A program made the position numbers and the translations under genes. The notes beneath the pieces were generated by a model. It made no database searches and was not told the origin of the DNA. It saw only the letters and a program-made list of their open reading frames with translations. A DNA stretch of 64,000 bases from Syntrophomonas sp. (GTDB taxonomy: Bacteria > Bacillota > Syntrophomonadia > Syntrophomonadales > Syntrophomonadaceae), in contig JAENZN010000001.1 in NCBI GenBank assembly GCA_016841245.1, positions 307,446-371,445 of the forward strand, written 5' to 3'. The stretch's first letter is position 1; each line of letters opens with the position of its first letter. Shown here in pieces: positions 34,723 to 44,502 of this stretch.

Positions 34723-35502
34723 CTATCTAAAGCTCATAATAAGCGATTCAATAACTAGTCCCCAGCCGTCCACCAGTACAAACAGCAGTATTTTAAAAGG
34801 TAATGATATCATCATAGGCGGAAGCATCATCATACCCATGGACATCAGGGCACTGGCCACTACCATATCTATAACCAGGAATGGAACAAAAATGACGAAT
34901 CCAATCTGAAAAGCAGTTTTCAACTCGCTTATAATAAATGAAGGAATGAGTACATAATTGGGTATATCGGCAAAATTATTAGGTCGGTCCATATTGGCCA
35001 TCCTGACGAATAGAGCCAGATCCTTTTCCCGGGTCTGCTTAAGCATAAAATCTCTCAAGGGATCCATGCCTTTATCCATAGCTATTTCCTGGTTTATTTC
35101 TCCATTCAGGTAGGGCTGTATTGCCTGAGAATTAACTTCCTGCAAGGTCGGGGCCATAACAAAAAAACTTAGAAACAAGGCTAATCCAATGAGTACTTGA
35201 TTGGGCGGCATCTGTTGAGTTGCCAGAGAACTTCTTACAAAGGACAATACCACTATTATCCTGGTAAATGAGGTGAGCATTATAAGAATCGCTGGAGCAA
35301 GAGATAACACTGTTAGTAATACAACCATCTGCAATGCAGTTGACAGTCCCTGCGGATCATCAGTAGTCCCCTGCACCTGAAAGTTTATGTCAGGGATTTG
35401 TATCGGCTCCGCATTAACACCGGCGGGAAAAATGGTAACAAATAGTATGATTAGCGTTATAAAAAGAATGGCTCTGCTGCCCTTTTTAAAAATATCAAAC
35501 AT
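34723..35502 (-). CDS. fliP: FliP, flagellar export pore protein
   Basis: 259 aa. An N-terminal signal-like membrane helix is followed by four membrane segments, with typical VVLLTVLSLAPAILIMLTSF, LRSSLATQQMPPNQVLIGLA-like and MVVASALMSMGMMMLPP. The ATG at 35502 is chosen because it gives a normal N-terminus after the fliO stop codon, overlapping fliO by 8 nt; the longer frame from 35538 would add 12 residues inside fliO. Core of the export pore. Confidence 0.94.
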   Translation of the reverse strand: MFDIFKKGSRAILFITLIILFVTIFPAGVNAEPIQIPDINFQVQGTTDDPQGLSTALQMVVLLTVLSLAPAILIMLTSFTRIIVVLSFVRSSLATQQMPPNQVLIGLALFLSFFVMAPTLQEVNSQAIQPYLNGEINQEIAMDKGMDPLRDFMLKQTREKDLALFVRMANMDRPNNFADIPNYVLIPSFIISELKTAFQIGFVIFVPFLVIDMVVASALMSMGMMMLPPMMISLPFKILLFVLVDGWGLVIESLIMSFR

Positions 35503-36133
35503 TATTATCACTTCTTCTAGTTTTATCATCTGCATCATTACGATCGTATTTAAATATATCCTCCAGCCTCTTGTTCTGCTCTTCCATCAGGGAATGAAAG
35601 TTCTTTTTGTTAGATAGACTATCGCGGCCCGCAAATAGTCTACTTACTCCATTTCTAAAGATTTTGAGATTATCCTGTTTATTGTGAAACGTATAATCAC
35701 CAGATGCTATTTCCTCCATTAATTTGGGGTTGCTGATTTCAAATAACAGGGAAATATTATGGTCTGTCACCCCGACTGCATAAATCTTTTGGCCGACTTC
35801 ACAGATAATAATGCCTCTGTTCTGACCCAGTATCACTTCATCTACCACATGCAGCCAGGTTCCCTGCAACCTGGCAGTAGCTTTCTGGCCAAATATTTTT
35901 ACTACCGACCAGGCTGCTCCAATAATCAAAACTAAGATAAACAATAGTTTAATAAATTCCACAGCTACGTTATTGGTCTGGTTAGCAGCCGGAGTATCCT
36001 GGCCCAACTCATTCTGCAGTGCTTGAATGTCATCTATGGCCAGCACATCTGCAGCATAAATGTTTAGAATGACAACCACCAGTATTGTAGTGAGTATTAT
36101 TAGAAATAGTGTCTTTTGCTTAGATAAAATCAA
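35495..36133 (-). CDS. fliO: FliO (FliZ-type) flagellar export assembly protein
   Basis: 212 aa. It has an N-terminal signal-like helix (LFLIILTTILVVVILNIYAA), a second membrane helix (about 65-85, FIKLLFILVLIIGAAWSVV) and a compact cytoplasmic FliO domain with ITDHN-like AVGVTDHNISLL. It stabilises FliP during pore assembly. TTG 36133 is preferred as the start because AGGTGGG lies seven bases upstream; the GTG at 36145 is itself part of that site. Between cheY and fliP as in Bacillus. Confidence 0.85.
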   Translation of the reverse strand: MILSKQKTLFLIILTTILVVVILNIYAADVLAIDDIQALQNELGQDTPAANQTNNVAVEFIKLLFILVLIIGAAWSVVKIFGQKATARLQGTWLHVVDEVILGQNRGIIICEVGQKIYAVGVTDHNISLLFEISNPKLMEEIASGDYTFHNKQDNLKIFRNGVSRLFAGRDSLSNKKNFHSLMEEQNKRLEDIFKYDRNDADDKTRRSDNNV

Positions 36134-36160
36134 TAGTTTTCCCACCTAATTATCGGTTAT

Positions 36161-36523
36161 CTATTCAAGTGCCTTGCTTACTGCCTCGATTACTCTTTCG
36201 GGTTGAAATGGCTTAACTATGAAATCTTTAGCTCCGGCTTGTATGGCATCTATTACCATGGCCTGTTGTCCCATAGCACTGCACATGATTATTCGAGCAG
36301 CACCATCCATACCTTTTATTTCTTTTACCGCGGTTATGCCATCCATTTCCGGCATGGTAATATCCATAGTAACTAGATCCGGCTGCAAATCCTTAAATTT
36401 TTCCAACGCTACTGCACCATTTTCAGCCTCACCAACGACTTCATAACCATTTTTACTTAAAATGTCTTTGATCATCATTCTCATAAATGCAGCATCATCA
36501 ACCACAAGAATTTTTTTACCCAT
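36161..36523 (-). CDS. cheY: Chemotaxis response regulator CheY
   Basis: A 120-aa stand-alone receiver with all key residues: D9-D10, phosphoacceptor D54 (TMDITMPEMDG), S82 and K104 (FIVKPF). When phosphorylated it binds the FliM/FliY switch proteins. It lies between fliY and fliO, as in Bacillus. Confidence 0.96.
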   Translation of the reverse strand: MGKKILVVDDAAFMRMMIKDILSKNGYEVVGEAENGAVALEKFKDLQPDLVTMDITMPEMDGITAVKEIKGMDGAARIIMCSAMGQQAMVIDAIQAGAKDFIVKPFQPERVIEAVSKALE

Positions 36524-36541
36524 CTCTAACCTCCTGATTCT

Positions 36542-37714
36542 TTATTGTAATTTATTTACTCTATCCAATGGACTTATTATGGTGGTTATTCTTATTCCAT
36601 AACTTTCATCTATCACTACAACCTCCCCCTTGGCAATTAATTTACCATTAACCAACAAATCTACGGGTTCACCAGCCATTTTATTAAGCTGTATTATTGA
36701 TCCCTGCTGGAGCTCGAGTATCTCTTTTATGGTCTTCCTGGTTTTGCCCAGTTCCACCGAAACATCCAGTGGGACATCCATAATTAAACTAATGTTTTGA
36801 TGCGTTTCTCCCATATTGCTTTCCTGCAGTATACTGAATTGTGCCGGTTGAATAGTATGGGAATCACCCGATCCTACTATTGGAGAACTGCTGTTCATGT
36901 TGGACATATCACTCCAGGCAATTACTGGCTCTGAATCTGCCGGTCCAGATCCAGGTTCTTCTTTTCTGTCGGCAGTAGGTTGAGTATTAGGTGATGGCAC
37001 ATCATTTACTTCGGGAATCGCTTCATCAGTAGTTAAATCTTCTACATTTCTCTCTAAAACTTTAATCATGGTAGTAACGGCTTCCATAGGAATGATCTGC
37101 ATTATTTCACTCTTCAACATATCTTCAATTTCCATCTTGAATTTAATCTGAACCAATTGGGTATAATCTGTGGGCAGAGCAAGATTTTCCTTACCCAGAT
37201 CAATCACGTTCATAATGGGAGGGGCAATATCAATTCTTTGATTGAACATAGACGATAGACTGGTAGTAGCGGAGCCCATCATTTGATTCATGGCCTCGCC
37301 AACCGCACTCAAATCCAGTTCGTCCAACTCAACTCGTTTTTCTATAGGATCTTTACCCATCATTAAATCGGCTATTATACAGGCATCTTCAGCTTTGACA
37401 GTTAACAGGTTGGATCCATCCAGACCCTGAGTATACTGAACTTCTGCAATTACATAAGGAAGCGGATACTCATTCTGTATTTCCTGCCGAGTAGTCACTG
37501 TTACATGAGGAGTAGTTATGGATACCTTTCTTTTAAGCAACATAGAAAGTGTCGTAGCGGCAGTACCCATGCTTATGTTTCCAATTTCACCCAGAGTATC
37601 TTTTTGATACTCCGTTATCTGGGTATGCATCTCGCTGGTATCTTCATCATTATTGTTGTTGCCTGCTGAAAGCAGGGCATCTATTTCTTGCTGGGATAGT
37701 ATACCTTCACTCAT
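36542..37714 (-). CDS. fliY: FliY, switch protein with CheC-like phosphatase and FliN domains
   Basis: 390 aa. The N-terminal peptide MSEGILSQQEIDALLSAG is a CheY-P docking motif shared with FliM. The CheC-type domain (about 30-235) keeps both active-site motifs (GEIGNISMGTAATTLSML; GEAMNQMMGSATTSL), so it should dephosphorylate CheY at the motor. A proline/serine-rich linker (about 240-300) leads to the FliN/SpoA domain (about 310-385: LDVSVELGKTRKTIKEIL). Overlaps fliM by 8 nt. Confidence 0.95.
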   Translation of the reverse strand: MSEGILSQQEIDALLSAGNNNNDEDTSEMHTQITEYQKDTLGEIGNISMGTAATTLSMLLKRKVSITTPHVTVTTRQEIQNEYPLPYVIAEVQYTQGLDGSNLLTVKAEDACIIADLMMGKDPIEKRVELDELDLSAVGEAMNQMMGSATTSLSSMFNQRIDIAPPIMNVIDLGKENLALPTDYTQLVQIKFKMEIEDMLKSEIMQIIPMEAVTTMIKVLERNVEDLTTDEAIPEVNDVPSPNTQPTADRKEEPGSGPADSEPVIAWSDMSNMNSSSPIVGSGDSHTIQPAQFSILQESNMGETHQNISLIMDVPLDVSVELGKTRKTIKEILELQQGSIIQLNKMAGEPVDLLVNGKLIAKGEVVVIDESYGIRITTIISPLDRVNKLQ

Positions 37715-38699
37715 AATCTATTACCTCCTCTACCACACTGCATACCTGTATGGCTAACTTACCTTCATTTACCCCTGGCTTACCCATAAATTTTGTACGT
37801 TCTCCAATTACCAGGTCCAATTGTTCCCCAGTTCTTCTTCTCAGGGGAATCACATCTCCAACTGACAGCTCCAATAAGTCTTGAACTGTAATGGTGTTCT
37901 CACCTAAAATTGCCTTAATCGTTAGTCGGGTTGTTTCCAATTTATTTTGAATCAAATTCATGTTTTCAGGATTGCGTTTTTGTGAAGACGAGGAATAATA
38001 AAAATGGACGCTGAGTTTATCCATTATGGGTTCTAATACCAGGAAGGGTATACAAATATTTATCATTCCCAATACATCTCCCAGTTTGGCTTCAATAGAA
38101 ATTATCATCATTACTTCTGCTGGAGAGACCAATTGGGTAAATTGGGGATTGGTTTCCACTCGTTCCAGGTTGGCTTCAATCTCTATGATGCTTCCCCACG
38201 GTTCGGTAAGATAGCTCAACATACGCTGTACTATTCTTTCCATAACGGTCTGTTCAATTTCTGTTAAACTCCTAATTTTTAAAGGAGCCTGTCCCTGTCC
38301 TCCCAGCATTCTATCTAAAATAGCAAATCCCAGATTGGGATTGATCTCCATTATAATGTTACCTTCCAGCGGATAAAAGGAACATATATTCAAGATGGTA
38401 GGATTGGGAATAGACCTCATGAATTCATCATAGGTCAGCTGTTCAACTGACAGGACTTCCATCTGCACTGGCATACGAAGCTGAGCTGATAAAAAAGTAC
38501 TCAAAGCTCTCGCATAGGTGTCGTGAATCACCTGCAAGGTATGCAGCTGATCTTTAGAAAACTTACTGGGTCTTCTAAAGTCATATACTTTTACTTTTTT
38601 CTTGCTCTGTTCTTCTTTGAGTTCTTCAGCATTAACCGATCCGCTGCTTAATGCTGATAACAGAGCATCTATTTCGTTTTGCGATAAAACTTCGCTCAT
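37707..38699 (-). CDS. fliM: FliM, flagellar motor switch protein
   Basis: 330 aa. The N-terminal CheY-P-binding peptide is LSQNEIDALLSAL. The middle FliM domain has DRMLGGQGQAP and the C-terminal SpoA domain (about 255-325) has LLELSVGDVIPL. Forms the C-ring with FliG and FliY. Follows fliL after 24 nt. Confidence 0.95.
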   Translation of the reverse strand: MSEVLSQNEIDALLSALSSGSVNAEELKEEQSKKKVKVYDFRRPSKFSKDQLHTLQVIHDTYARALSTFLSAQLRMPVQMEVLSVEQLTYDEFMRSIPNPTILNICSFYPLEGNIIMEINPNLGFAILDRMLGGQGQAPLKIRSLTEIEQTVMERIVQRMLSYLTEPWGSIIEIEANLERVETNPQFTQLVSPAEVMMIISIEAKLGDVLGMINICIPFLVLEPIMDKLSVHFYYSSSSQKRNPENMNLIQNKLETTRLTIKAILGENTITVQDLLELSVGDVIPLRRRTGEQLDLVIGERTKFMGKPGVNEGKLAIQVCSVVEEVIDYE

Positions 38700-38723
38700 T
38701 ATAACCCTCCCTACTGGTTATAA

Positions 38724-39206
38724 TTACTGCATAATAAAGCTGGTAAAATAAACATTTTTTATGGTATCCAGGCCAATTTTTCGATTTATTTCATCCTTGA
38801 TTTCCAATTTCAAATTATCTCGGTTGCGGATATCTAAATCGTCTACCATCTTGGCAGATAAAATCCCTTGGATACTGTCCCGTATTACCGGCATATATGC
38901 CTCTATCTTTTCCTGTGCATCTTCATCAGATGATTCAACCGTAACTTCAACTTTTAAATAGCGGGTACCAGCCACATCGTTAATATTAGTCATGAATTCT
39001 CCAATCGGTACCAGCACTCCAATATCAGCTTCGCTTCCTTCGCTCTCACTGACTTCTTCAGCTGGCATTAAAGGAGCCATTATGGACTTCATTAAATAAA
39101 AAGACCCACCTACCAGAACAATGAATATAACCATACCGAGAATAATGATTTTTAAGTCGAATCCCGATTTTTTTTCCCCTGTTTCTACGGTATTTTCATC
39201 TGCCAC
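38724..39206 (-). CDS. fliL: FliL, flagellar basal-body-associated protein
   Basis: 160 aa with one N-terminal membrane helix (about 17-38, IIILGMVIFIVLVGGSFYLM), an acidic linker and a periplasmic-side FliL domain (MTNINDVAGTRYLKVEVTVE). It supports stator function. Between flbD and fliM. Confidence 0.92.
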   Translation of the reverse strand: MADENTVETGEKKSGFDLKIIILGMVIFIVLVGGSFYLMKSIMAPLMPAEEVSESEGSEADIGVLVPIGEFMTNINDVAGTRYLKVEVTVESSDEDAQEKIEAYMPVIRDSIQGILSAKMVDDLDIRNRDNLKLEIKDEINRKIGLDTIKNVYFTSFIMQ

Positions 39207-39227
39207 TTTGAATCCCCCTTACCATGA

Positions 39228-39422
39228 CTAATCTTTTAAGGTTGAAAACTGTTTTCTTTTTAGCCAATTAATGTTATCCACAATTTCATTAACCGGTTCA
39301 CGTACCACAAACTTCTTCCCGGTTGTGAGAGTGACTACGGTATCCGGTGTTTTTTCCATAAACTCAATCAAATCCATATTTAATATGATTTTTTCCCCAT
39401 TCAACCGGGTTAGATAAATCAC
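39228..39422 (-). CDS. flbD: FlbD/SwrD-type small flagellar protein
   Basis: A 64-aa cytoplasmic protein of the FlbD family: MIYLTRLNGEKIILNMDLIE, then TPDTVVTLTTGKKFVV. In Bacillus the equivalent (SwrD) raises motor torque. GTG start with GGTGA upstream. Fixed position between flgE and fliL, as in Bacillus. Confidence 0.9.
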   Translation of the reverse strand: MIYLTRLNGEKIILNMDLIEFMEKTPDTVVTLTTGKKFVVREPVNEIVDNINWLKRKQFSTLKD

Positions 39423-39474
39423 CGTTTCACCTCTTTATATTCTCCGGGAGATAATTCCCCCGGAGATGACTTCG

Positions 39475-40836
39475 TTATCTCTTGAGATTAACCAATTCTT
39501 CCAGCATTTCATCGGAAGTAGTAATTATCCGAGAATTAGCCTGAAAAGCTCTCTGGGTTACAATCATATCGGTGAGCTCTTCCGCCAGGTCCACATTGGA
39601 CATCTCCAAACTTCCAGGAATAAGCGCCCCCGTCCCCCCTTCTCCCGGCGCTCCTATAACAGGAGTGCCAGAATTAGTAGATGATTGAAAGAGGCTAGAG
39701 CCAGTTTGAATCAGGCCAGCAGGATTTTGAAAATTGGCTAAAGCCACGCGGGCTATATCCATTGATTGGCCATTGTCATAGACCCCGGTTAGGGTTCCAT
39801 CGATTCCAATCGAATAACTGCTCAAACTACCCGCGCTGTACCCATCCTGGCTGTATGATGCGGTTGATTCAGAACTGTATTGAGTAAACTCGGAAAGATC
39901 AATGGTTAGTTCAATATCATCTGCCCCTTCCGCACTGCGATCAATCACCAGCGAGATCTGGGCGTTGTCTGGATCACTTATTTCTCCACCGGTATCAAAC
40001 TCTAGATTATAAGCCCGCAATATCTCCCATGTACTCGAAGATGTTCCGCCAGCTGAAATATCGTATAATTCAAAATCAGTTGCCGGAGTGTAGCCAGTGG
40101 CATCCTCAAAATCCGGATCCAACGAAATATCGCAAGCCCAGGTATCTGTATCCTGTTTAAAAAACCTTAGATATACGGTTATCTCATTGCCAAGTGAATC
40201 ATATACCTCCGTGGACAAAATTATTGAATCATCATCACTGGCGTATTGGTCTGATGCAGTTACAGTAATATCCGCCCCGCTTACCTGCGCTACCCCATCA
40301 CCTGCATCCAGATTCCCAGAGTATTCAACTTCTTCACTAGCTTTGGCAGCTATACTCTGGTAACTTGATATGTCAATATTCCCAACGGAATTGGTGGTAT
40401 CTACGGTACCGCTATCATCTGCCATCCATCCCTGGACAAAATTCCCGGCGGAATTTACTAGATTACCATTACTATCAAAATTGAAACTACCGGCCCGAGT
40501 GTAATAAGTATTTTCACCATCATTGACTATGAAATACCCACCGCCATCAATAGCCAGGTCGGTTAGATTACCTGTAGTGCTGGTAGAAGTTGCTGTATGT
40601 ATCTGGTCTATACTGCTTATCGTCATGCCTAATCCTACCGCCATGGCATTTGTGCCTCCACTGGAATCGGTGGGACTTGATGCTCCACGAATGGCTTGAT
40701 AAAGGGCGTCTTCAAATACTACCCGGCTTTTTTTATAACCGGTAGTATTAACATTTGCAATGTTATTACCTATTACATCCAGTTTGGTCTGGAGATTTTT
40801 TAATCCCACTACACCGGAATACAATGAACGCATCAT
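39475..40836 (-). CDS. flgE: FlgE, flagellar hook protein
   Basis: 453 aa. The N-terminal flagellar rod motif is MRSLYSGVVGLKNLQTKLDV followed by IGNNIANVNTTGYK. The FlgE middle domain is rich in Ser/Thr/Asp and very poor in Lys, as is usual for exported surface proteins. The C-terminal helix is LAEELTDMIVTQRAFQANSR. Polymerises into the hook. AAGGAGG lies upstream. It follows the TIGR02530-type gene after 78 bp. Confidence 0.95.
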   Translation of the reverse strand: MMRSLYSGVVGLKNLQTKLDVIGNNIANVNTTGYKKSRVVFEDALYQAIRGASSPTDSSGGTNAMAVGLGMTISSIDQIHTATSTSTTGNLTDLAIDGGGYFIVNDGENTYYTRAGSFNFDSNGNLVNSAGNFVQGWMADDSGTVDTTNSVGNIDISSYQSIAAKASEEVEYSGNLDAGDGVAQVSGADITVTASDQYASDDDSIILSTEVYDSLGNEITVYLRFFKQDTDTWACDISLDPDFEDATGYTPATDFELYDISAGGTSSSTWEILRAYNLEFDTGGEISDPDNAQISLVIDRSAEGADDIELTIDLSEFTQYSSESTASYSQDGYSAGSLSSYSIGIDGTLTGVYDNGQSMDIARVALANFQNPAGLIQTGSSLFQSSTNSGTPVIGAPGEGGTGALIPGSLEMSNVDLAEELTDMIVTQRAFQANSRIITTSDEMLEELVNLKR

Positions 40837-40914
40837 ATTTCATCTGACCTCCTTTTAAATGTTGTAGATGCTTCTGTCGTTTGGCATCCAGAGCTTCCTC
40901 TTCGAGGTCCAGCC

Positions 40915-41298
40915 CTATACAATAATTGCACTATCGATATTAGTAAAAACATTATCTTGAACATTCTCTTCATTAACTGCCGTAATGACGGTATTGTTTC
41001 TTACGCTGACTATCAAAGCGAGGTTATTAAGTAATATTAATGAATCTTTCGCTCCTTTTGCTCTTGCTTTATCCACCGCGTTCTGCAGTTTCTGCAGATC
41101 CTCTTCATTCAACTTAATGTTTCTTGCTTTTAGCCTCTCCTGAGCATGTTTGGAGAATTTCACTTCGCCGTTAACTTCATTTTTAAGTAGACTTTTGAAA
41201 CTGGCAGTACTGTTTAAAGCAGTGCTGCTGCTATCAAGTTTTTTCTCCGAACCTACGGGCTGTATAGATTGATAAGGAAAAATTATCTTGTCAGACAC
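40915..41298 (-). CDS. TIGR02530-type flagellar operon protein
   Basis: 127 aa, of the small cytoplasmic family found between flgD and flgE in many Gram-positive flagellar operons. Typical segments are FSKHAQERLKARNIKL, KARAKGAKDSLILL and NNTVITAV. Biochemical role unknown; position suggests a hook-stage chaperone or regulator, which is inference. It is separated from flgD by one base. Confidence 0.88.
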   Translation of the reverse strand: MSDKIIFPYQSIQPVGSEKKLDSSSTALNSTASFKSLLKNEVNGEVKFSKHAQERLKARNIKLNEEDLQKLQNAVDKARAKGAKDSLILLNNLALIVSVRNNTVITAVNEENVQDNVFTNIDSAIIV

Positions 41299-41299
41299 T

Positions 41300-41836
41300 T
41301 TATTCTACCTCGGTAGTTTCTGTCGCATCTGTAGTATCAGATGTTTCACTTTCTGTAGTATCTTCACTCTCTGTTTCATCTGTACTGCTGGCTATGCCTC
41401 CTATTGCGACTATATCTTCCGAGGTTATTACGTCATTGCCAACAAGATAATAGGGTACCCCGTCATCAAAATAAATACTGTCAATAACTCCGGTGGCAGC
41501 TTCACCTGCGGAATTTGTATAAGCTACTGCCCTTCCAATCAAAGCTCCCGCTTCTTGCAGACTCAGGCTTGTACCAGCATAGTATTTAAAACTACTTGCC
41601 AACGTTTCTATTTGTGCATTTAAATCTTCCATCTGCGATACTTGAGAGAGAGCTGCCATTTGCGCAATATACTCACTATTAGAAGTGGGTTCAAGTGGAT
41701 CCTGATTCTGCAGCTCTGCAACAAATAAGGTTAAGAATTGATCTGTCGCTATGTCTATTGCTGAACTTGAGCTAGAAGTATCAACAGATTGAGTTAACCA
41801 GCTTGAATAGTCAGTATCATTAATTGTTATGCTCAT
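41300..41836 (-). CDS. flgD: FlgD, hook cap/scaffold protein
   Basis: 178 aa, the scaffold for hook assembly. The typical FlgD N-terminal motif is DQFLTLFVAELQNQDPLEP followed by SNSEYIAQMAALSQVSQMED. The C-terminal third is a run of Thr, Ser, Glu and Asp residues (about 155-178) with no regular family counterpart. An AGGAGGTAATGTT-like site precedes the ATG. Confidence 0.93.
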   Translation of the reverse strand: MSITINDTDYSSWLTQSVDTSSSSSAIDIATDQFLTLFVAELQNQDPLEPTSNSEYIAQMAALSQVSQMEDLNAQIETLASSFKYYAGTSLSLQEAGALIGRAVAYTNSAGEAATGVIDSIYFDDGVPYYLVGNDVITSEDIVAIGGIASSTDETESEDTTESETSDTTDATETTEVE

Positions 41837-41916
41837 AACATTACCTCCTCGTACAATTTAATGTTAATATGACTTTGTATTCCGTTAACATCTTTATTGA
41901 TTTTTAACAACACGCC

Positions 41917-43296
41917 TTAGACTAGAAAATTCATACTGCCTTCTTTCACCATGTCTACACCCATATAGTCTTGTGCATTAGTCTCCATATTGTCTAAATG
42001 TTCGTCACCCGATGCAATTTCCTCAATATATTCCAAGCGGTAAGGTTCATACACCTGGTTCTGCCATTTATCCTGTTGATTACCTTCTGATCCGTCAAAC
42101 ATACCCCCATTATTCAGCTGTACGTTTACCTCAGTTTTCTCCACCTTAATTCCATGATCCTCAAGGGTCAGCCTCAAACTATTCAGGTTGTTTTCAAGCA
42201 ATTGTTTAGTTTGCAGATTGTCAGTAACAAACTTGGCTGTTAATCCCCCCTCTTCCATCACCAGTTTAACCGTCATTTTCCCCAGAAATTCGGGCTTCAA
42301 CTCTATTTCTATCTCTGATACTTTTTTCCCCTGAATAAGTTCTACTTTTTCAACAATCTGTTCAATCACATCTTTAGTGCTTATGGAATTTGGGAATTTG
42401 TTCTGAAAGTTCCCCTCCGTATTTCTCAGCTTCAATTCTGTCAACGATGTTTTATCTGTCATATCCTGCAAGTCGCTCCCGGTTTCCTGTTTGCTTGTTT
42501 CATCAATATCAGATAATTTGCTGGCCTTCATTCTATTAGTCTCAAAATCCATTAGTTTTTTTACGTCATTCTGATCGTTCTTTGCCGTTGGCTTATCATT
42601 TTGTCCTTGTTCTGCGATTATTTTTATTTTATCTTGATCAACCTCGCTTATTTCTTTAGTTGTTTGAATGACGTTTTTAACACTGATAGATTTACCGTTT
42701 TCGTCTGCTTCTTCCATACTATTCAGGATCTGCTGAGGATCAATCTGCTCACCTGCTTCCACGTTTTGAGTATTTTGTGCGTTTTGAGTATTTTGCAGAT
42801 CAATATTGGTTTTTGGTATTACAGCAGACACTGCTGGTATTTCTGCTGTAATAATCTCAGCCTCCTGCAATAATGTTTTTTCTTCAATTTCCATATCTGT
42901 CATAATGCTATTATCATGCAAAATAGTTTGCACAGTATTGTCCATCGCTTCGGTCATATGTTCTGACACCGCTTCATTGTTTAATACTGGCATAATATTA
43001 CCCGTAATTTCTTGCTCTGTTTCAGAAGCTGTATCCACCTGCTGTAATAATAACGGTTGAGTAATAAAAGCCAATTTGATTTCATCAGGAAGGTATGTAA
43101 CCGCTTCCATTTCTTGTTTCAGATCAATCGCTTCATCTACAAAATTCTTACTATTTTTTTGCTGATATTTCTGAAGCTGTTGGTTAAAATCGCCTTCGTG
43201 GGAAGATGTATCCGAAACGGCATTATTGGTCAATACTTTCCTTTCACCAAAAATGACTGTTTGATTTTCTAAATTCAGAATAGGCACTTCAATCAA
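41917..43296 (-). CDS. fliK: FliK, hook-length control protein
   Basis: 459 aa. It has a long polar, poorly conserved N-terminal ruler region and a conserved C-terminal FliK domain (about 320-415: KVSEIEIELKPEFLGKMTVK, LRLTLEDHGIKVEKTEV). An 18-bp unit is repeated in tandem at 42762-42797, giving NTQNAQNTQN in the ruler region. I place the start at TTG 43296, since GGAGGTGA precedes it with seven bases between GGAGG and TTG; the frame extends six codons further up without any signal. Confidence 0.88.
   Translation of the reverse strand: MIEVPILNLENQTVIFGERKVLTNNAVSDTSSHEGDFNQQLQKYQQKNSKNFVDEAIDLKQEMEAVTYLPDEIKLAFITQPLLLQQVDTASETEQEITGNIMPVLNNEAVSEHMTEAMDNTVQTILHDNSIMTDMEIEEKTLLQEAEIITAEIPAVSAVIPKTNIDLQNTQNAQNTQNVEAGEQIDPQQILNSMEEADENGKSISVKNVIQTTKEISEVDQDKIKIIAEQGQNDKPTAKNDQNDVKKLMDFETNRMKASKLSDIDETSKQETGSDLQDMTDKTSLTELKLRNTEGNFQNKFPNSISTKDVIEQIVEKVELIQGKKVSEIEIELKPEFLGKMTVKLVMEEGGLTAKFVTDNLQTKQLLENNLNSLRLTLEDHGIKVEKTEVNVQLNNGGMFDGSEGNQQDKWQNQVYEPYRLEYIEEIASGDEHLDNMETNAQDYMGVDMVKEGSMNFLV
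42762..42797. repeat. 18-bp tandem duplication inside fliK
   Basis: CGTTTTGAGTATTTTG plus two bases, twice in a row and in frame. It lengthens the ruler region by six residues per unit and could change hook length by slippage. Confidence 0.7.
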
Positions 43297-43361
43297 ATGT
43301 TCACCTCCCTTCAAAAGATGTTAACAACTATATGTTCCACACCCCCATTCAAACCAGATTG

Positions 43362-43946
43362 CTATATAGTACTTGAGACTAGCATTTTTTTACTTATGAC
43401 TGCTGCCCTATCCTTATTCATATTCTGAAGTATTGAGGCAGTATATTCGCTTTTCATTTGGTTGAAAATTCCTATTATATCTTCATCATCAAGCCGCACC
43501 ATAATTTCTGCAGCATCCTTGGCTTTCATCAGCGCGTAATATTCGGCCAGGTTCTTATAGGTATCCTCCTTATTACTGCGCATTATTTTCGCTTTATCGA
43601 CTTCCTGCTGCAGTTCTATGACCTGCTGCTCTAAGACTGCCTGCTCATCCTGGTTTTCTACTAATTCTTTTTGAAGAGCTTTAAGTTCGGTATTAAGCTT
43701 CTGTATTTCATTATTTTTTTCAGTCAGCTCTATCTTTAATTGATCGATTTCGTCTATGGTTTTTTCTTCTGGGGCTTCGCTTTCCTCTTCAGAGGTATCA
43801 AGAGAAAGGTGAGAACTAACTATAGGTATGCTTTTAAGAAATGCTGGTACTGGTAAAATTTCCATTTTTGTCAGGAAAAAATACCCTCCACCCATTATTA
43901 CTAGTATTAAGAATACCAGTATTAATATTTGTGTTCCCTTTTTCAT
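43362..43946 (-). CDS. MotE/YlxF-like flagellar operon protein
   Basis: 194 aa with one N-terminal membrane helix (about 6-26), an acidic stretch, a long coiled coil (about 65-125) and a C-terminal MgtE_N-like helical domain (about 130-190: LAEYYALMKAKDAAEIMVRL and FNQMKSEYTASILQNM). The same layout and place (between fliJ and fliK) is held by YlxF in Bacillus and MotE-type chaperones elsewhere. It probably helps motor-stator assembly, by inference. Confidence 0.82.
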   Translation of the reverse strand: MKKGTQILILVFLILVIMGGGYFFLTKMEILPVPAFLKSIPIVSSHLSLDTSEEESEAPEEKTIDEIDQLKIELTEKNNEIQKLNTELKALQKELVENQDEQAVLEQQVIELQQEVDKAKIMRSNKEDTYKNLAEYYALMKAKDAAEIMVRLDDEDIIGIFNQMKSEYTASILQNMNKDRAAVISKKMLVSSTI

Positions 43947-44039
43947 TGTTATTCTCCCATTTTCTCCCGTTTTACTAATTGTCTTCAGCGATGACTAACC
44001 ATACCTTAATATCTATAAACTGCCATATCTCAAAACTAC

Positions 44040-44501
44040 TTACCCCACAGCGGTTTGAGATCGGTTGCGGTAAAATCCTGCCAAAGCCGCTTCATCAATT
44101 TGTTTCTGCTCTTCCCTGGTGCATTCATAAATGTAATTAGACCAATCTCTCTCTCTCAGCTTTTCCAGGGTATTGGTTTCCCTGGCACGAGCCAGGAGAT
44201 GGTCTCGAGCCTTATCCACTCTTTTCTCTGCCTTATCCAACTGTTGGATGATGTTGGTTTTTCTTTCATTTAAAACCGGTAGATATTCCCTGCTCAATAC
44301 CATTCTTTTATATGTATCGGTACCATTCTTCATTAACCTTATAGATTGTTCTAAAATTGATACCTGCCGATTCAAAGATTGTAATTGGTCCGCTATAGTA
44401 TCACGGCTTGATAATTGAACTCTTAGTTGGTCTTTAGCCATATCTTCATATATATTGGATACTTTAAGCTTGGTCTGCAACCGGAAGGAAAATGCTTGCA
44501 T
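44040..44501 (-). CDS. fliJ: FliJ, export ATPase stalk protein
   Basis: 153 aa, almost entirely coiled coil (heptads from 5 to 140) with conserved FSFRLQTKLKV at the N-terminus. It acts as the central stalk in the FliI ATPase ring. One base separates it from fliI. Confidence 0.9.
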   Translation of the reverse strand: MQAFSFRLQTKLKVSNIYEDMAKDQLRVQLSSRDTIADQLQSLNRQVSILEQSIRLMKNGTDTYKRMVLSREYLPVLNERKTNIIQQLDKAEKRVDKARDHLLARARETNTLEKLRERDWSNYIYECTREEQKQIDEAALAGFYRNRSQTAVG

Positions 44502-44502
44502 A

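Noticed and set aside
42721-42797. Repeat inside fliK as a CRISPR-like array
   Set aside because: Only two adjacent 18-bp copies without spacers, in frame inside a coding region.
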